Source: Bolinopsis microptera
Lineage: Eukaryota > Ctenophora > Tentaculata > Lobata > Bolinopsidae
Direction: 5' to 3'
NCBI RefSeq assembly: GCF_026151205.1
Contig: NC_087078.1
Span: forward strand, 12,197,118 to 12,261,117
Length of the DNA: 64,000 nt
Numbering within the stretch: position 1 is the first letter of the stretch; the number at the start of each line of letters is the position of its first letter. Made by a program: the position numbers and the translations under genes. Below are positions 48,240-63,600 of the stretch, one piece after another. Below the pieces are notes generated by a model that worked only from the letters and a program-made list of their open reading frames with translations, searched no databases and had not been told where the DNA came from.

Positions 48240-48620
48240 TTTGCCCCCCGTCGCTAAAAGGTCACGTGACCGTGCTTTATAACGCACAGAACTCGCTCAA
48301 ATCGAAGAAGCGTTTTCTTTTATTGACCTACTTAGTTCTCGAAATACTCACGTGATTGACCGAGCTGCGTCACGTGCGTTGTCATGACGCCACGTGACTA
48401 GCAACGCAGGACCACGTGAAACGGACGTACCAATCAGAGCACATATGGGGAGGGCTCACGAGACTGTGCGGGACCAGTGGGACGGGCGGAGAGACTAGCT
48501 GCGTGCTAATGTCTACCCATTGTTTTACCGCATTATACCCCCGCTCACTCTGCGCTGGTCAAATCTTAAAACCATTACTTCTAGCGGACCCTCATCACGT
48601 GATCCCCGTCCTTACGGCAT
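48240..48620. promoter_or_regulatory. CpG-rich candidate promoter with six CACGTG E-boxes
   Basis: CACGTG at 48263, 48349, 48371, 48391, 48413 and 48596, several as the extended TCACGTGA type. A CCAAT box (ACCAATCAG) lies at about 48429. The segment is GC-rich compared with its surroundings and lies 360-740 bp upstream of the SANT-domain gene's start codon, so it is the best candidate for that gene's promoter. Binding by USF, MYC/MAX or MiT/TFE-type bHLH factors is inferred from the motif. Confidence 0.5.
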
Positions 48621-51600
48621 AATAATTGGGTTAATAAGTTAGAAGGGACGAAAATCCGCTTGTTTTAAGAAAGTTGGCGTGCACGGGGAGATGGCTTAGA
48701 TACAAGATGCAGGGCATTAGAAGGAGCTGTGATTACTGTAAGAGCAAAGCCATTAGGGTAGATAACGGAAACTCCTACGTGTTTACGCTACTTTTGTTTA
48801 AAACAACAGCTCTGAGTACCGTCGCCCGGCCACTCTGGAACCAACCGGTATTAACATTCAACCAAAAAGCATAATTAAGTCTTGTGGTATTTGGCCTTCG
48901 GGGTTACTCTCGGCCGCAACTACTGGCGATTAATTACCCTGAAATTTGATTTTGAAACTTCACGTCGAGATGAGGAAACCCAATTTATTCCACAAGCTAA
49001 AATCTGACAGGCAAGATGGGCTATTACAGATCATATAAACGGGGAAACTAAATCAATAGATCATGTTTTTAAATTTTTTTAGGATACCTCGGTCCCTTAT
49101 GGTGGTTAATGGCTATGAGTTGACCACTAATCGTCGTAATCACAGGCCATTCTGATCAATTATTAGACCCAGCACTTTGAAGTGACAGTGAAACATTTCT
49201 TTAATTTTCGACAATTCTTGCCTAAACAGCATTAACAAAACGTGAGGATGAAATTAAAATTTCCCAATCTGCAGCCAACGGCCCGACACTCCAACATATC
49301 CCCAAGAGAAGGCTGCTACAAGTCAACTCCTAACTGAAACTCAGGGAGGAGTAAAAGTTTAAAGAGATGAGGCTTTGTTTAGGCTAAGATGCTTGCACAT
49401 TACCCTGGATATAAACTGAACACCTTACAGAACCACTAACGTGGTTACCAGAAAAGGAGCTGTTGTCAGGTGAGATCACCAGATGCCCAAACTGATCCAA
49501 TGTTACGTGTTAAATTAGGGCCGGCTTGAGCAACTGTAATTTGCTTGCCAAATCTCTAAACAAGACAAAACTTTATGGTAAACTACTGATAAGGGACTCA
49601 AATCATTTCCTGATATCAAGGATGTTGATTAAAATGATAAAAATCAATGGAAGTGATTAGGAAATAATTTAAGCTTTAGAAACTATGGAATTATCTATAT
49701 TTCTGATGACCGGTGAATTGTAGCTGAATTTAATCAGATCGATGGACGATAGTACAAGCTGGGTCATTTAGCATGCTACATTCAAGCCCATCATATAGGA
49801 AGCCCAACCCGCAAAATTTAAAAGTCAGGAATCTGTGAAATAAGTTACAATGAAAGAAGTCGAGTCTTAAAATTTAGCAAAATTCGATCGAAAGTCGAGG
49901 ATACAAGATTAAGAAAGCATTTACTAGTTGACGAATCTAGAAAACAAAGATTTTATTTAAAACAAAAAATGCTTTTTTCTCTTACAGTTACTCAAAATGG
50001 CAAAAAGTAAAATTAACGTTTCAATAGCTTACTTTTAGAGCCTATAATCCAAAGTCGAGATGATAGTGTACACAATTATTTGCTTTAACCAACGATTTAA
50101 ACCAAAGCTGAAGGTCCTACCGTAAAATTACCCCCTTTCTTTCTAATCGCCCCACGATTCGCCAACGATTTCTCTAAATCTAAGGCATTTTTGAACTGAC
50201 CGACAATGATAAAGCACGCATTAGGATTTGACAAATCACAAAACCCCGCAGTCACCGAAACATCAGGAAAACCTTTCCCGAGTGATAACACAACGCTACA
50301 TAATGGACTCCAGTCTAACTAACATTGCAGCGTTATAAGTCTTTGCAAAGAGCACCTCAAGATATAGTCTAGCAAAAGCTGGCTTTAGCATTTCCTACTA
50401 TTCTCAAAATATTTTCTCTCTTCAAATCTTTCTTATGAATTAACATTTCAGGGTAGATCATATCGGCTGATGACTCTAAAGTGTAACTTTTTTGTTAATT
50501 TCCTCCGTGAACTCGTACCAAGTATGATGTGATAACCTAGTTTTCAACCTTCAATCAGTCTCTTGGGCTTGTCAACAGAATGGAAAATTGTCATTCACAT
50601 TGTCAGTCTAAACGATAATTATTGTTAACTACTTGTCAAGGCTGTGCTTACAATTGTCTAAATTGTCTAAATGATAAATATACAGGTGAGGTCCAGATCA
50701 TTTTACTGGAAAAGAAGGAAATTCTGAAACTGAAATCTTACTAAAGCCGTTTATCGTGAATAAAATGAGTGCTTTTCATCAGTACCGAGAAACTGTCAAA
50801 AAGTATAAACTTTTCCTTGAGATTAAGAAAATACATTTCTACCAATACAGCGTAATATGAGGGAATAAAACAAGAGAATTGAGAGTAGTTTGAAGCAAAT
50901 TGTGAATACACCTAACTATGGCTGGCACAGTTTAAATAAAACACAAGATATTTTCCGTCATTAGACACCAGACAAAACGAGACATACTTTTCACAGCGGA
51001 AGAAACCAATCTAGAACGAAACACCGTGGTCCCGTAAACCGTCTGATAATTAACCGAGTCCGTATAAAATAAACCCTGAGTAATTGAGTTTCAGCGATGA
51101 ATAAACAATAAGACATTTAGACAGTTTAGGCTTGGAGATCTAACAATAAAAGTGACATTGATTCCCAGGACGGCATATTATGCCACCACGAAAGGTATGA
51201 ACCAGATATTCAATAACTCAAATAAAAACTGGTCATGAGCTGATTTATTGGGGGTGCTCGGGTTCACGCTGCAAGTTACGACACGAACCGCTAGAGCAGG
51301 GCAATAACTAAAACTGTTGGGGAAAATAACAAGGAGTGAATGTCTTTCAACCCGGATAGCATGCGAAATAAAGGACAGGCATCAAAGGAAAGCGTTATTG
51401 GATTAGCAGATTAAACTCATGAACGTGGTGAGAATGTTAGTTTAAGGCGAGAAAATATCCAGAGTTTCACAGCCCTGAACCATCTAACATATGCTGGATC
51501 GTAGAAGTCGGTCCGAGCAAACTAATCGACAAAACTGAATTAGCAGCAAAATAGGAGCGAAGTCGGGTCCGTGGGCTCATCACAAAACAAATCCAATCAA

Positions 51601-54600
51601 TAAGCAGGCAGAAAACGGGCCCTACACCAATCACAATGTAGGGTGGGGTAATTTAGTGACAAGAGGAACATTTACCCTAAACAGACCTTTGTAACTAAGC
51701 CGCATATATTAAAATCTTGTCACGCAGCGACCACGTGCGCGCGGCCCTCTACCACGTGACAATTCCCAACCAATGGCGTGCATGGCAACGACACGTGCGA
51801 GCGCGTAAACTTAAACCAAACGTTTTATTTCAAAGCAGTAGCGGTCGTTCTGGTTTGAAATTTTAAAGTAGGGACAATTAGTGGGGCTAAGTAAACAAAC
51901 CTCTTTCGTTCGTATCTTAACTTATGTCTGCGATCGGAAATAGGATTTAGAAATGACACCATAGTTTAAAACGTGCCCATTCTGACGGGACTTCCTCCTT
52001 AACAAAACGTGATTCCCTGTTCGGCCAGTTTCAAGTCCTGTGAACCGTTTGCTGTATGACATTCCTGATTGCATCCTATTAGGCTTGACCGGGGAGATTG
52101 TTTACTCTAGTCTTTGTGTTCGGACTATACTACTATGGTTTTCCGTTTACGATATGAATTACGTTTGCACAGGCTAGTCCGCGGACTCTACCGTTATCGA
52201 CTGTACCCGATGACACGTCATATCTGAGCATTGCTATGATTTCATTAGAGCTCTGATTGTTGCGGCCACCGTGACTTAATCATTTGGTTTATAGTTCCTC
52301 TATAGTTAACAATAGTGGTTTGACCAACTTCACCGCTCATAATCAAACCAAAGTGGCAAAGTGTCCTCCCCCAGACGTCAGATACCCCTTATACTGAGGT
52401 CGGTAACTTAAGTTGTCTGAACATTTCACCCTCTAGACTGTGATTATTACCAGCCTATTGCAACGTGAACATATTAGCATTGATGTCTAAAATGGTCTGA
52501 CAGTTTGCTTTGTTGTTCCAGCGACTACTAATAACCCGGAGTACTCTATCTCTCTCTCTCTCTCTCTTTCTGGAGTACCTGCCCACGCTACTCAAGCTGC
52601 CCACTCTCTCCCGATCTCCTCTCAGCTGACTAAGGTAAGGTTTAATAATATAACCGACATAATAACGACACATCCCTCCAGTGTCCCTGAAGGGCTGTGT
52701 GGCAAGAATTTAATGCCAGGCAGGATGTGGCCCTGTCGCGGCCGCAGACTCAGCAAGACATGACAGCTGGTGTTTTTGTAGTTTCTGTTTATTAGTCCAC
52801 TGTAGGTGTTCCCTGTCAAGTGATTATGGTAAATACCACGCATTTTTGTAAATTTATTCAGCTCAAAAATATCGAGCAGGCCCCACGCGATCGGAGGAAG
52901 CCTCTTTTGAGTGGGATCGAATTTGAACTATCGCCCACGTGACACAACTATAGCCCACGTGCAACACAACTCCTTATCAATCCCAGAACCAGCACGTACA
53001 GAGCTCGTGGTCTGTTATGTGGACTAATTTGATAGAATTATGCAAGCCAAAAATATGAATTTAGTCCTAGCAGCAAAAGACTGATAGAGTGACAGTATAC
53101 GTTTAAAGAAGCAGAAACTTTTAAAAAGAACCGGCCACGAATAAAATGCATTAAATTTCACAAGATATCCAAATGAGATTTAGATTTGAGATAAACCAAG
53201 TGTAATGCTAAACCGATAACCGGAAGACAAGAATTAGCTCACGCGTGGTGGTGATAAAAAGAGAAAACCGTGTTTTATTAAGGTATGCATTATTTATATC
53301 GATAATCTGGTGCTCTCACACACCGGGTGACACGACCTCAGAAGTTTGTCTTGTGACCCGAGAAATAAATGTTGCCAAACTAAGACACCCTTTTAAGAGA
53401 GAGAGAGAGGTTTTATGTCTTTTTTTTTGAGAGATTATTATTATCGCCTGGTTCGTGGTCATGATGCTTAATTACTCTTAATGGTATATTATCAAGTTAG
53501 GCCGGTGCTCTTGTTTTAAGTGTTACGCAATAAAATGGGATAATTCATCATGTAAATTTTTAGTCGCCAGCATTTACCATTCACAGATCGGTCTGAGTAA
53601 CCATTCGCGAGTGTTTTAGGGCTAGCAATTAGTGGCCCTGAAGGTCACTCGAAACTTAGATACTGAACATAAAGGGCAGTAATCATTTAAGATTGGGTCG
53701 AGTAAAAAGCCGAAAGGAGCGCTTTCGTGAACGCTTTTCGTCGGGAAACAGGTGTTTGGTTGATTGAAAATCTCTTTGAGTTACAAAGGGCGATTAGATT
53801 TAGATAAATAACAATCTATCACTATCTATGATGAGCGGGTGCGGTTGGAAAATTAGTGTGGCTGAGCCTACAAGTAGTATAAATTTAAATTTCAAATTGT
53901 GATTCTAATTCAGCTACTATTAAGGTATTATTAATTGCAGACTCGCTAATATATGAACTGCAAGACTCGAACTATCACCGGTAAAGCTATTTACGCTAGG
54001 GTGGGCTAATGCACGAATTTGAGAGGAATATAATGGTCTTATTATAAGAAATTATCTTGGATTGTGCCGATTTAAAATCAAACCATTGCAGATTTTGGTG
54101 GGTTAAATGCACCTGAAAAAGTTTAAAACTAAAATTTATTGTACATCTGTTCAGTATAACATTGGCTATATTTCATAATAAGATAATAGCCAGCTTAGCT
54201 AAGAATTTATGCAAAATGATTCGACGATATGATTACTATATATGATTACGGGCGTTCTCGATATTTGTCTGGAAAAATTCATTATCCGCTGAATTTTTAA
54301 AACCGAGAGAAATGCTTTAATGGAGGTAAAATGTAAGTGAGCACTATCTCGCCACCACCAGTTTAAAATTTTAAAGCTTTTGAAAGTTCCAATATTTTCA
54401 CACACGGGCATGATCCAGAAAGTAAGCGATAAAAGGTTTGGCCATCACGTTCGAAAGTTAAACAGTACAAAATTGAATACGGAATAATATTTCTCTTCAT
54501 CCCTTTTCGACGATACTTGAAGTTTGCTGTTGCCACTAGAGTGAACTGTATTAAGATTACATGAATATGCCGATTTTTACATCTTAAAACAACATTGCAT

Positions 54601-57600
54601 TCTCTCAAGACAGCGAATTCCTCAGTATATGTGATAATTTGATAAAATGCTTTAAAGCTATAACGAACGAGCCTCCCTCTCAATTGTTGTAATAAGCATT
54701 ATATTTCATGCCGGACCACCAGCACCCATGTTAGACTGAGTTCAATTAAATTTAAATTGAAAAGACTCCCAAAATCCTTGCAAAATTACATTTACTACCG
54801 ATTTCAAAAATGTCTACCGAAAACAAAAGTTATGGATATGATTTGATTTGGAACGATTAAACAATAATGTTAATGATAAATAAATTCTTACACCTATTGC
54901 ACGCTTCGACAAAATTATACGAAGGAAGAGGTAACACTTCAGCCAATCTAGAACACCAACAGCATCTAAACTAAAAGATCATTTACCATTGCCCATGACT
55001 GCTTGCATGCTAATCAATATTCAAACGGGTAAACACAGCTCATCGCTGGTTACTTGGTCACATGACTACAAGCAATCACGTGACACATGTCCGCTGCACG
55101 TGCACCGTTTTTTACCATGGTAACGCGGGGTCACCGGGTCACGTGCACATCTGACCCAGTTAATTGTAAAAAGCAAGTAAATGATACAAGACGCAACCCT
55201 CATCAAAACAGGGCTGTTTTAATTGACAGAGTTAGAATTAGTCTATTGTTGATCGCGATCTCTGGTTGGACATATTAACAGTGAGAGGGTATCGTAGCAC
55301 CGAGTAGCGTGGTGTCATAGCATAGCAACTTAATTTTATAGTATTACTATTAGTAACCGTGGATATTTAGTTACTTTGAGCATTGCGTAACCGCGGGGGC
55401 GGATGTTAGTAACTCTAGTGACAACTTTGATAGAACGGTTTCATAAGATATGCGGGACCTTGTAACCACGGTTTCTTAAAAACTATACTTGTTACTATTA
55501 AATTTGGAGACAATTGGGGCTCTAGTTTTTATAATGAGAGAGAAATTAAATGGCATGTTTTGGGAACTTAATTGAAAGTCATTGGATATTCGAAAAGTCT
55601 ATGGTTAATGATAGACAAATGATGTTACAGCCAAAACTGAAGCATCATTACCACTTTACCAGTCGCAGCTACAATGAAAAGATTGGGCCATACTCTAACA
55701 ATTTTACTCTAGTCAATTATTATCCAATTATTTGGTGACCTCAAACCAGGAACCAGTTGAAAGACAGCTGAGCTCCGAACCAAACCAAACACCTTTGACC
55801 GCATTTCCCTATAGAAACCGGTAACTATAGAAACCGGTAACCCTAGCTACAGCTGGAAAACAAGACAACACCTAGTAACCCTGGTTACTGGTTCTACGTA
55901 ACACGAAACTATGGGGAGATCATCACATAAAGGAGATTATACGTGTCAGTTTGAAATATTCCTCTAGTAGCTGTCCGGGTAATATATAACTATAACTCCC
56001 ACTAAATCTTTGTAAATACCCAAATGGTACGAAAAAGTCAACCAATCTAACCCATACTAATACACTAAGCTGTTATAGCGTGTAGATAGCTGCAACAACA
56101 TTTTGACATTTGGACACACGTCAGCGAATGACCACCCGTTTGAGGAGCTGGAGACTTGCGAAGAGACTCTGGCGGCTATTTCGGGACTCTGACTGCTGGG
56201 CTGGCGGCTAGCCGCTTGTTAAACGAGGGAACTGCAAGTGAGGAGGAGAGTAAACGGTAAACAAGGTGACCACGAGTAGGAGATATGCGGAGAGTGACGT
56301 GCAAAACAGAGGAGGTTACCCGTGGTAATCTGGCGTGCAAAACAAGATATAGTTATACTGGTTCTGTCAGATCTATTGTTCGGAGCAGGTTAAAGTTGTT
56401 TTGTTAGGTTAAGCTTGCTTGTGAGGAGCGTTGTTTTCGTTGTGAATGTAGGGCTGGGAGAGAAATCAGACACGAATTGCTTAAGAAATGTGATTTATAT
56501 AAAGCCTGTTAAACTCTTGGATCTAGAAAATGTTTCGTGTTTATGGACGTTATTGATTGAAGTTATAACAAACTGAAATTGTTGGAAGAGAACTGAGAGT
56601 GAAAGTGACCATAAAATCGAGTTATCATAAAATGAAAATTAAAAAAAAGAAGCTAAAATGAAACCAAACATTTACCAAAACCGCTGACACCAGCTTATGT
56701 CCTGGCCGATTGATTGAGTATTATACAACTACCAACAAGGCAATAAAACCAGCCCATATTAATTATCAGCTCAATATTATTAATTATCAGTTATCAACTA
56801 CCATCACTTGATGATATAGGGTAGAATATTTGAGGTATATTTATGTTAAGTACCAAATAAAATGCCTCGTATGTCTGGTGACGCGGTTAAAGTTTGGTGG
56901 AACTGCGAGTATCAGGAAAGTGGTAGTTCTTAGCAATTTGTAAACCAGGCTATCTATGATAATTATGTATCGGTCGAGAAATAGAGTTGCACGGTGCAAT
57001 TTTGAGTTTACAAGCAATCACGTGATATCACAACAACCAATAAAATCACCTGGGAAACACCACGTGGTTAATTTTTATTGGTAACCAATAACCTAGCTTA
57101 GTGTAATTTTCATAATATATTATTTCAGAAAATTTTCACCGGCGCTGTTCTATCGGGTGAACTGTGCATGACTTCATACCGAACACACACAGATAGAAAA
57201 TAGTTAGCACAGACCGTTACACCTAAAATAAAGTACAGCGATCAACCCAATGAATTCTGCTATTAATTACCCAGCCCAAAACTATGAACTATTTGAGCTT
57301 TGAGGGGGGGCGGCGGTAACAAACCCCCGGCAGGAAAGTACCCTCTCGGAAGCTGGTTTAATTCAGTGGCAGTGGTAATTATCGACAGCTGGCTAAACAG
57401 GATATAGTGGTAGTTAGTAAGTTGGGCAGACCTGGGTAATACAGTTAGCTCGGTCATGTGAACCAGCTCTTGTGCGAATATAAAATAATTAAAACGGTCA
57501 AACTGCAGTGCTTAGTTTGGTGCTCGGGGCTTGTGGTAATAAAGTAATAAATAATGGTTAGCTTCGCAACGTGCTCTGGGCAGGGGGATCAATGGTGTTG

Positions 57601-60600
57601 GTTTAAGGTATGTGGTACACGTTGTGCAAGAGCACTCTATCGAGGTTTAAATTCTAATTTGCCAGCTTGACGGTTTACACAATTAAAAAGATATGAGTTT
57701 TTGATCGACTTTTAAAACAAAGACAATGTTTTAAGGGCGCTCCCTCCTAAGCAGGCAAGCTTAACACTCGAAGAATAAGAACCAATTCCAACTGCTTGCC
57801 GGTTGCCCTATAAATGTATTTTCATTACTGGACTTACGGTGAGAATGTGAGATCTTTATGCAAATTCTAATCAATGAGGCGTAAATGAAATAGAGAGATG
57901 TTTATCCTCAATTTCAAAAACTTATGCAAATGAAACGGGCCCTGCCCTAAAACGTTTACCTCCCACTTTCTCGGGCCATCACCTTGTTTTAAGGTTCAAT
58001 TGTTCGGGGTGTACCATGGCACCAAGCCCCATTAGCGCCCCTCATTGTTGCTTATTTGTGAGCATTACCAAGTTAAATGAGCGACTGTGGGGCACTGTTC
58101 AGAGAACTTCTCTGAGAAGTTATTGTGATTTCCGCCCCTCCGGCAAGATTCGGTGCCGGTTTTATTCGGGTATTCAGTTTCAACCTCAATCCTGATTCAT
58201 GGTTCTATTTCTGTATTTTGTAGATTGTGTAATGTGAATCAAGCCATTTTGAGGTATATCTAAAATCTACATGAGCTCGGGTGAAATCCCGCTTGATCTG
58301 AGATTTATGAAATAATTATAAAGTGAGCTAGGTTGTCATATTCCTGTCAAACTTTAACTACTGCCGAGATTGTCACAGGTTATCTGTCTTAAGGGTGAAG
58401 AGCGATACATAAGTCACTTATCCAAGGAAAAGTCGTATAAATATTGTCAAAGCAAACTCAAAGTAAAATAGCGCAAGCTTATCAAACGCGTAAAACCCAG
58501 TTTAAAAGCCCGCCAGTTCAAAATGGAAGAATGTAGTGTTTTTAAAAGTCCAAAAGTAAAATTTCGACCAACTTCAGAGTTAAAACAAACATATGGGCGC
58601 AAACGTAATATACCAATATAAAAGTAAAAAAGGCGCTGGAATCAACACTCTTCAAACGATTATTCTGGTACAAAATAATGCTTTGCGTCAATTCGCTTCA
58701 ATTCAAATCAATAAATGCGCACAAGTTTCATTCCACTCTGAAGTCAGCCTCATCCACATACCGTTAAAGTTGGGTATAAATTGTAGCAAACTTTTTTAGT
58801 GAAAAGCGAACTTTTCCACATCATCGATTTTGTTAAAACCGAGGGATGGAAATAGCTCGCACTAAAGTAAACTGTTTGAGGGCTGGGCAGAATCCACGGT
58901 TTTAAACCTTCAAGTATGAAGACCAATTGCGCGTACTTGGCTGTGCCTAACTGCTCTGCTGCTGTACAAAACAAACAACCACCGAAACCAATCTCCCTTT
59001 GATGGACACTCTTTTAAGTGATCAATAAAATTATATTTATATGTTGCAAGTACAGAAATTGGAAGAATTTATCCTCAGAGCATGGTACTGAGGTATACAT
59101 GAAGTAAGTTACTACGGGCAGTTCCAAAGTTATTGTAGCTGTACACACGCGTGTCAAAGTCGTTCACAGCTACTGGCACTTTTCATCGTACTGCTCAAGG
59201 ACTTATTTTTGGTTGGACGGTGCCTCCCAATTCCCCGTTCAATTGATGAAAGGTGGGTGTACTGAATTTTAAAGTTTTAAACTGTCAAATTATACATTCA
59301 AAATGTCGTTTAACAAGCATTATTTCATCATGGTACAATTTTGAGTGCAACGTGTGAATCGAATTTTTAAAAACGCGCACCACGTCCAAGTAACAGTAAC
59401 ACCAACTATAGCACAACGAGATTATAAAAAGAATCGAAAAACGGAGGAGAAACCCAGGCCGAGCTCGGAATTTATCTTGTCGTGTCTTGTATAATTTGAA
59501 ATATAGCCTAATAGTGAGTAAGCATGTATCGGGATAAAGTGCATTTTATCATCCCTTGTTGCCAAATATCGCAGTCTAGACGATTCAAACCGGGGGATCA
59601 GCATTAAATCTATAGTTCAACTCCATCGAATCACCATCCGCCTTAAAGAACTTCACCTCATACAGTATTTAAATGGTAGCTCTCAAAGAACAAAACGATA
59701 TAAAATCGTATTAAACCGAAGCGACTACCGCGGGCAAGGCACTGTAGAGTTCGCATAAAAAGTTTAAAGCACTTAAACGACCTCCCTACTAACTAACCGA
59801 CCTTATTGGTTGCCTGGGATGTCACGTGGTCAAACTAAATCTCAACTCCTTCCTTGCGTGTCATCCTATTCACGAGGGTAAAGCCTGTCCTAGTCACTTA
59901 CAAAGCAGTGCCTTTAGTACGGAGGATGGGCGTCCATCCTAATGTCCTGGTCCCTTAAACGCTCATTTAGATTAATTCAACTAAAGAGATGTGGATATTA
60001 GCAGGTGTTTCCTTATATAATTGCCTCTGTGATGAAAACGCTTAGATTCAATAGATCTAGGGTTTCCCCTAATCTCACTCTATCCCTCTCTCCGCGCGTA
60101 GGCCTGCACGTAGATCGATCCAGTTGTTCTCATTTTTAAGGCTTTTACCCTGTTTTGGCAAGTCTAACTAGGACATGTGTCACCTGACCTCATCTCGGGG
60201 AGAGGAGTCGCGGATATCTTGCAGGGCTGCACACTATTTGTCAGCGCCGCCCAGCTCCATCCCTGCTAAACTATAAACTCAAAATTTTGAAATACCGTCC
60301 TGTCGTGCTATTTGTGTGACCGGAGATGACATTTTGACAATTTTATACCGACTGAAGACTCAGCAATGTATCTGGTAAATTACTAGTTGCCCTGAATGAA
60401 ACATTTTGATACTGTTATTTGTCGACTAGCTGGTGAACCAGTACTGAACTAGTCTAAACTTTTCGTCTTTTTTTTGAACTAACTGTAAATTAGCTCTACT
60501 CCGTCCTACGCTCCGGTTAATACCGGTCTCCTCTCCGCATCACAGGCTACCTGCTCGGCCACAAAAATTTGTAACTCACAATAACGTTGACAGTGTTATA

Positions 60601-63600
60601 TAGTACAGACAAAAATAGTGATAGGTCCAGAGGAGGGAGGAGAGGAAAGGGAAAAGCGTTAATGTTATCACGGATGGAAACAAATTCTTACGACTATAAG
60701 TGGGGATGATTACTGCTTACACCACCCCACGCCAACAACCTAACTCAAACTGTGACTCGAGGACGTGAATAAAATTAGACTGTCAAGAGGGCGTTAACCA
60801 CTTCAAGTATTGCAAGTAGAGAAATTCTCCCCAGAGTGAGAGAGAGAGAGAGAGTAAGAGTGATCACTGAGCAACTCTCTCGTTAACTGGTCAATAAGAT
60901 AAGCAATAGTCGGATACTCCTAACTCTCGTATCGGTTACGGGTGAGGAGACGAATAATATTGGCCCCTACTCAGTGCATAGTGCCGAATTATAGCTGCTG
61001 CTCACACCAATATATTGCCCTGATTAACAGACCTTTATATTGATAGGGCAATGGTGCAATTATCAAAATACGGGGGTGGGTCTGGGTAATAGTGTAATAG
61101 ACAAAAAGCCGGTAAACGACCAATAACTGACTGCGAAATGTCTAGCTGAGTTAACGATTGACGGTAGACCAATAAGCTTGGCCGATTGTCTTCCTGTGAT
61201 AAGGAGCTCACCAATGGCCGCCACAGATTACTGTCAACTGACAACGATTTTGTTTCTAGTCAATGATATCTTATTACTTCTGATTACTCATTATATAAAA
61301 TTAATACTAAGTCATACTTGAGGTAAACCACACAGCCCGACTGCACGTCCGTAACAATATCGCCATTTAACTGCGATGCTTGACTCGTTCTTAGCTCTCC
61401 CGTCGTAGCTTAACCCATCAAACTAAGGATTTGTAAACTCAAAACGAGGTGGAAAAACCGAGTCGAAAATTAGTGCATAATCTCCTGGCCTGGGACAGAT
61501 TATCAGATCCATCGATCACATGGCATTAGTATGAGAGAGAGAAAGGGGGAGAGTAGCACTTTACCTCGGCTGCTGACACGATCAACACCGCGGTGGGGGC
61601 TTGCGAACTACTGCTTCTAAACGATCGGACAATGCCCCTATCACGCAAAACTAATAGTTTTTGTAACACTAGCCACTAGCTACATTTAGAATTATCTTCA
61701 ACTACCACGTGACTGCTTACCGGTTGTCCTGAGAAACCAATGAGATTCTGCCGGTTGGTCACGTGATCGGTCTAGACCAATTGAAGTTTAGAATGAAATT
61801 CTGAAAGCAATGGTTGGTCGACAGGTGTCCGCTCTTATACCCGGTACTCGACTATATAATAATTAAACGGTGTTTGAAAATCATCCGAGAGTGAAGATTT
61901 ATCCTCGGATTACACCGAAATGTCACAAAATGTGGCTTCCGGATGGCATCTTCCAATTTAGAGCGTAACTTCAGCCTATACCTAGTTTTGGCGTGATGTA
62001 ATCTGGACCCGAGGTTGTCTGGTTCTCGTCAACCCTTGCCCCGTTTCATGGGGTATCGGTGTAACTTTCATGTGTTACAATAAAGCTCATATTTACAGTC
62101 TAGGGGATCAATGCAAGCGTCAGTCGAGGTTTCGTTTTACTCTTGAAAACCGTGGATTAAAGTAACGGTTGACTAGTTTGCTATACACGATCCTGGAAAC
62201 TCACAAATACCACGTGATCGCCTCTCTCCGCTGTTCATTGGTCCGTCTAGCTCCAACCTTCCACCCTATTGGTGGGGCTGGGAATGTTTAATTCGAGTGG
62301 AGTGATCAGAGAGCTCTATGTGGCCTAGTGGGGTAGTTAAAACCACGGATTTAATCAAGGAATAGAGAAACACCTGTTCGGTAAAGCGGGGGTGCTGGCC
62401 GTATATACTTAGGAGACCCCGGGCTGCTCATGCACCCTCCCACTCACACGGCCCACGTGCGCGCGCCACCCTCCTCCAACTTGTTCGTCGGCTTCACGTG
62501 GGCGTCGTTTAGCTGGTATAGTGCCATTAATTGGAGGTTTAGTTACACTGTTGCAGGCCGGTGGATTAACTGTTCAGAGAGCTACTGACTCACTTAAAAC
62601 TCCTTTTGAACTCGGGTTTGTGACAATTATAGGCGCACACTAAATTCGATAACCGTAACGCAGTGGAGGAGAATGGTATCTTGGGTGTTGGATTGACGAT
62701 TACAAAATGCGATTAAATCGAATTGAGAAGCCATGGGACCTGACTTTGATACAGACCGAAAACTGTTTTACCCCCGTAACTTGTTCGAGCGTTAAACTGT
62801 AGCAGTGTTCTAATTCTAATAGACTAAGGAGTTAGGGTGGCTATTGTCACCTTCAACTTATTGCCGTTGGTTTCAGCTAAAAAATATTAATGGTCCTCTC
62901 AATTCTAAACTAACTAAAGCTAAGGACGTAAATGACAAATAGATTCGAAGGCAGACTACAGCAATCTTTACCTGCAGTGGCCTCTTTATAGAGAAAGTCT
63001 TGTCTATATATAACTCAAGATTAGTAAAATAAAAACTGCAAAATTCGCCGCCTTATCGTACGCCTTGTATTTATATTTATCTGCAAAATAAAGTGGAACT
63101 GTCAAAACCTATAGGTTAATTGTAAGTTGGTAGTGCTAAATCGACAGGATCATCGAAGGTCTACATTCGATTATTGGTCTTTTTTCATTGGTTGTTTTTA
63201 ACTCCCTGTCAGACGATTGGTAGCTGCAAAGACCACGTGACACGGACAGCCCACTAATAGCACTGACCGGGGTCAGCTGCAATCCAGACATGTCACATTT
63301 CCCCTCTTAATTTACCTTCTAAACAGCAATAAAGTATCGAAAACATGACGATTATAATAAGTAGGGGGAAAACCCAAGTAATTGTTCTGCTGGACACCAA
63401 TTATCTTTTCAAATCTCGCTGCAGGTTGGGAGTCTAAGGGGGCTGGAGCAACCACCTGGGCTAAATTAATGAATCTTATTAGAAATAAATGTCGAAAATG
63501 ACCAGAACCAATATCGCTGGCTGTCAAACAGGATTCAAGCAGGGTTGTACACTATTAAAGGTGCCAACATGCCCTGTAAAATTAAAAACATTACCTGGCT

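Noticed and set aside
56100-56230. GC-richer stretch with a possible acidic peptide (HPFEELETCEETLAAISGL)
   Set aside because: Short, ends in a stop, no flanking splice sites of quality and no family. It may be exonic but cannot be supported.
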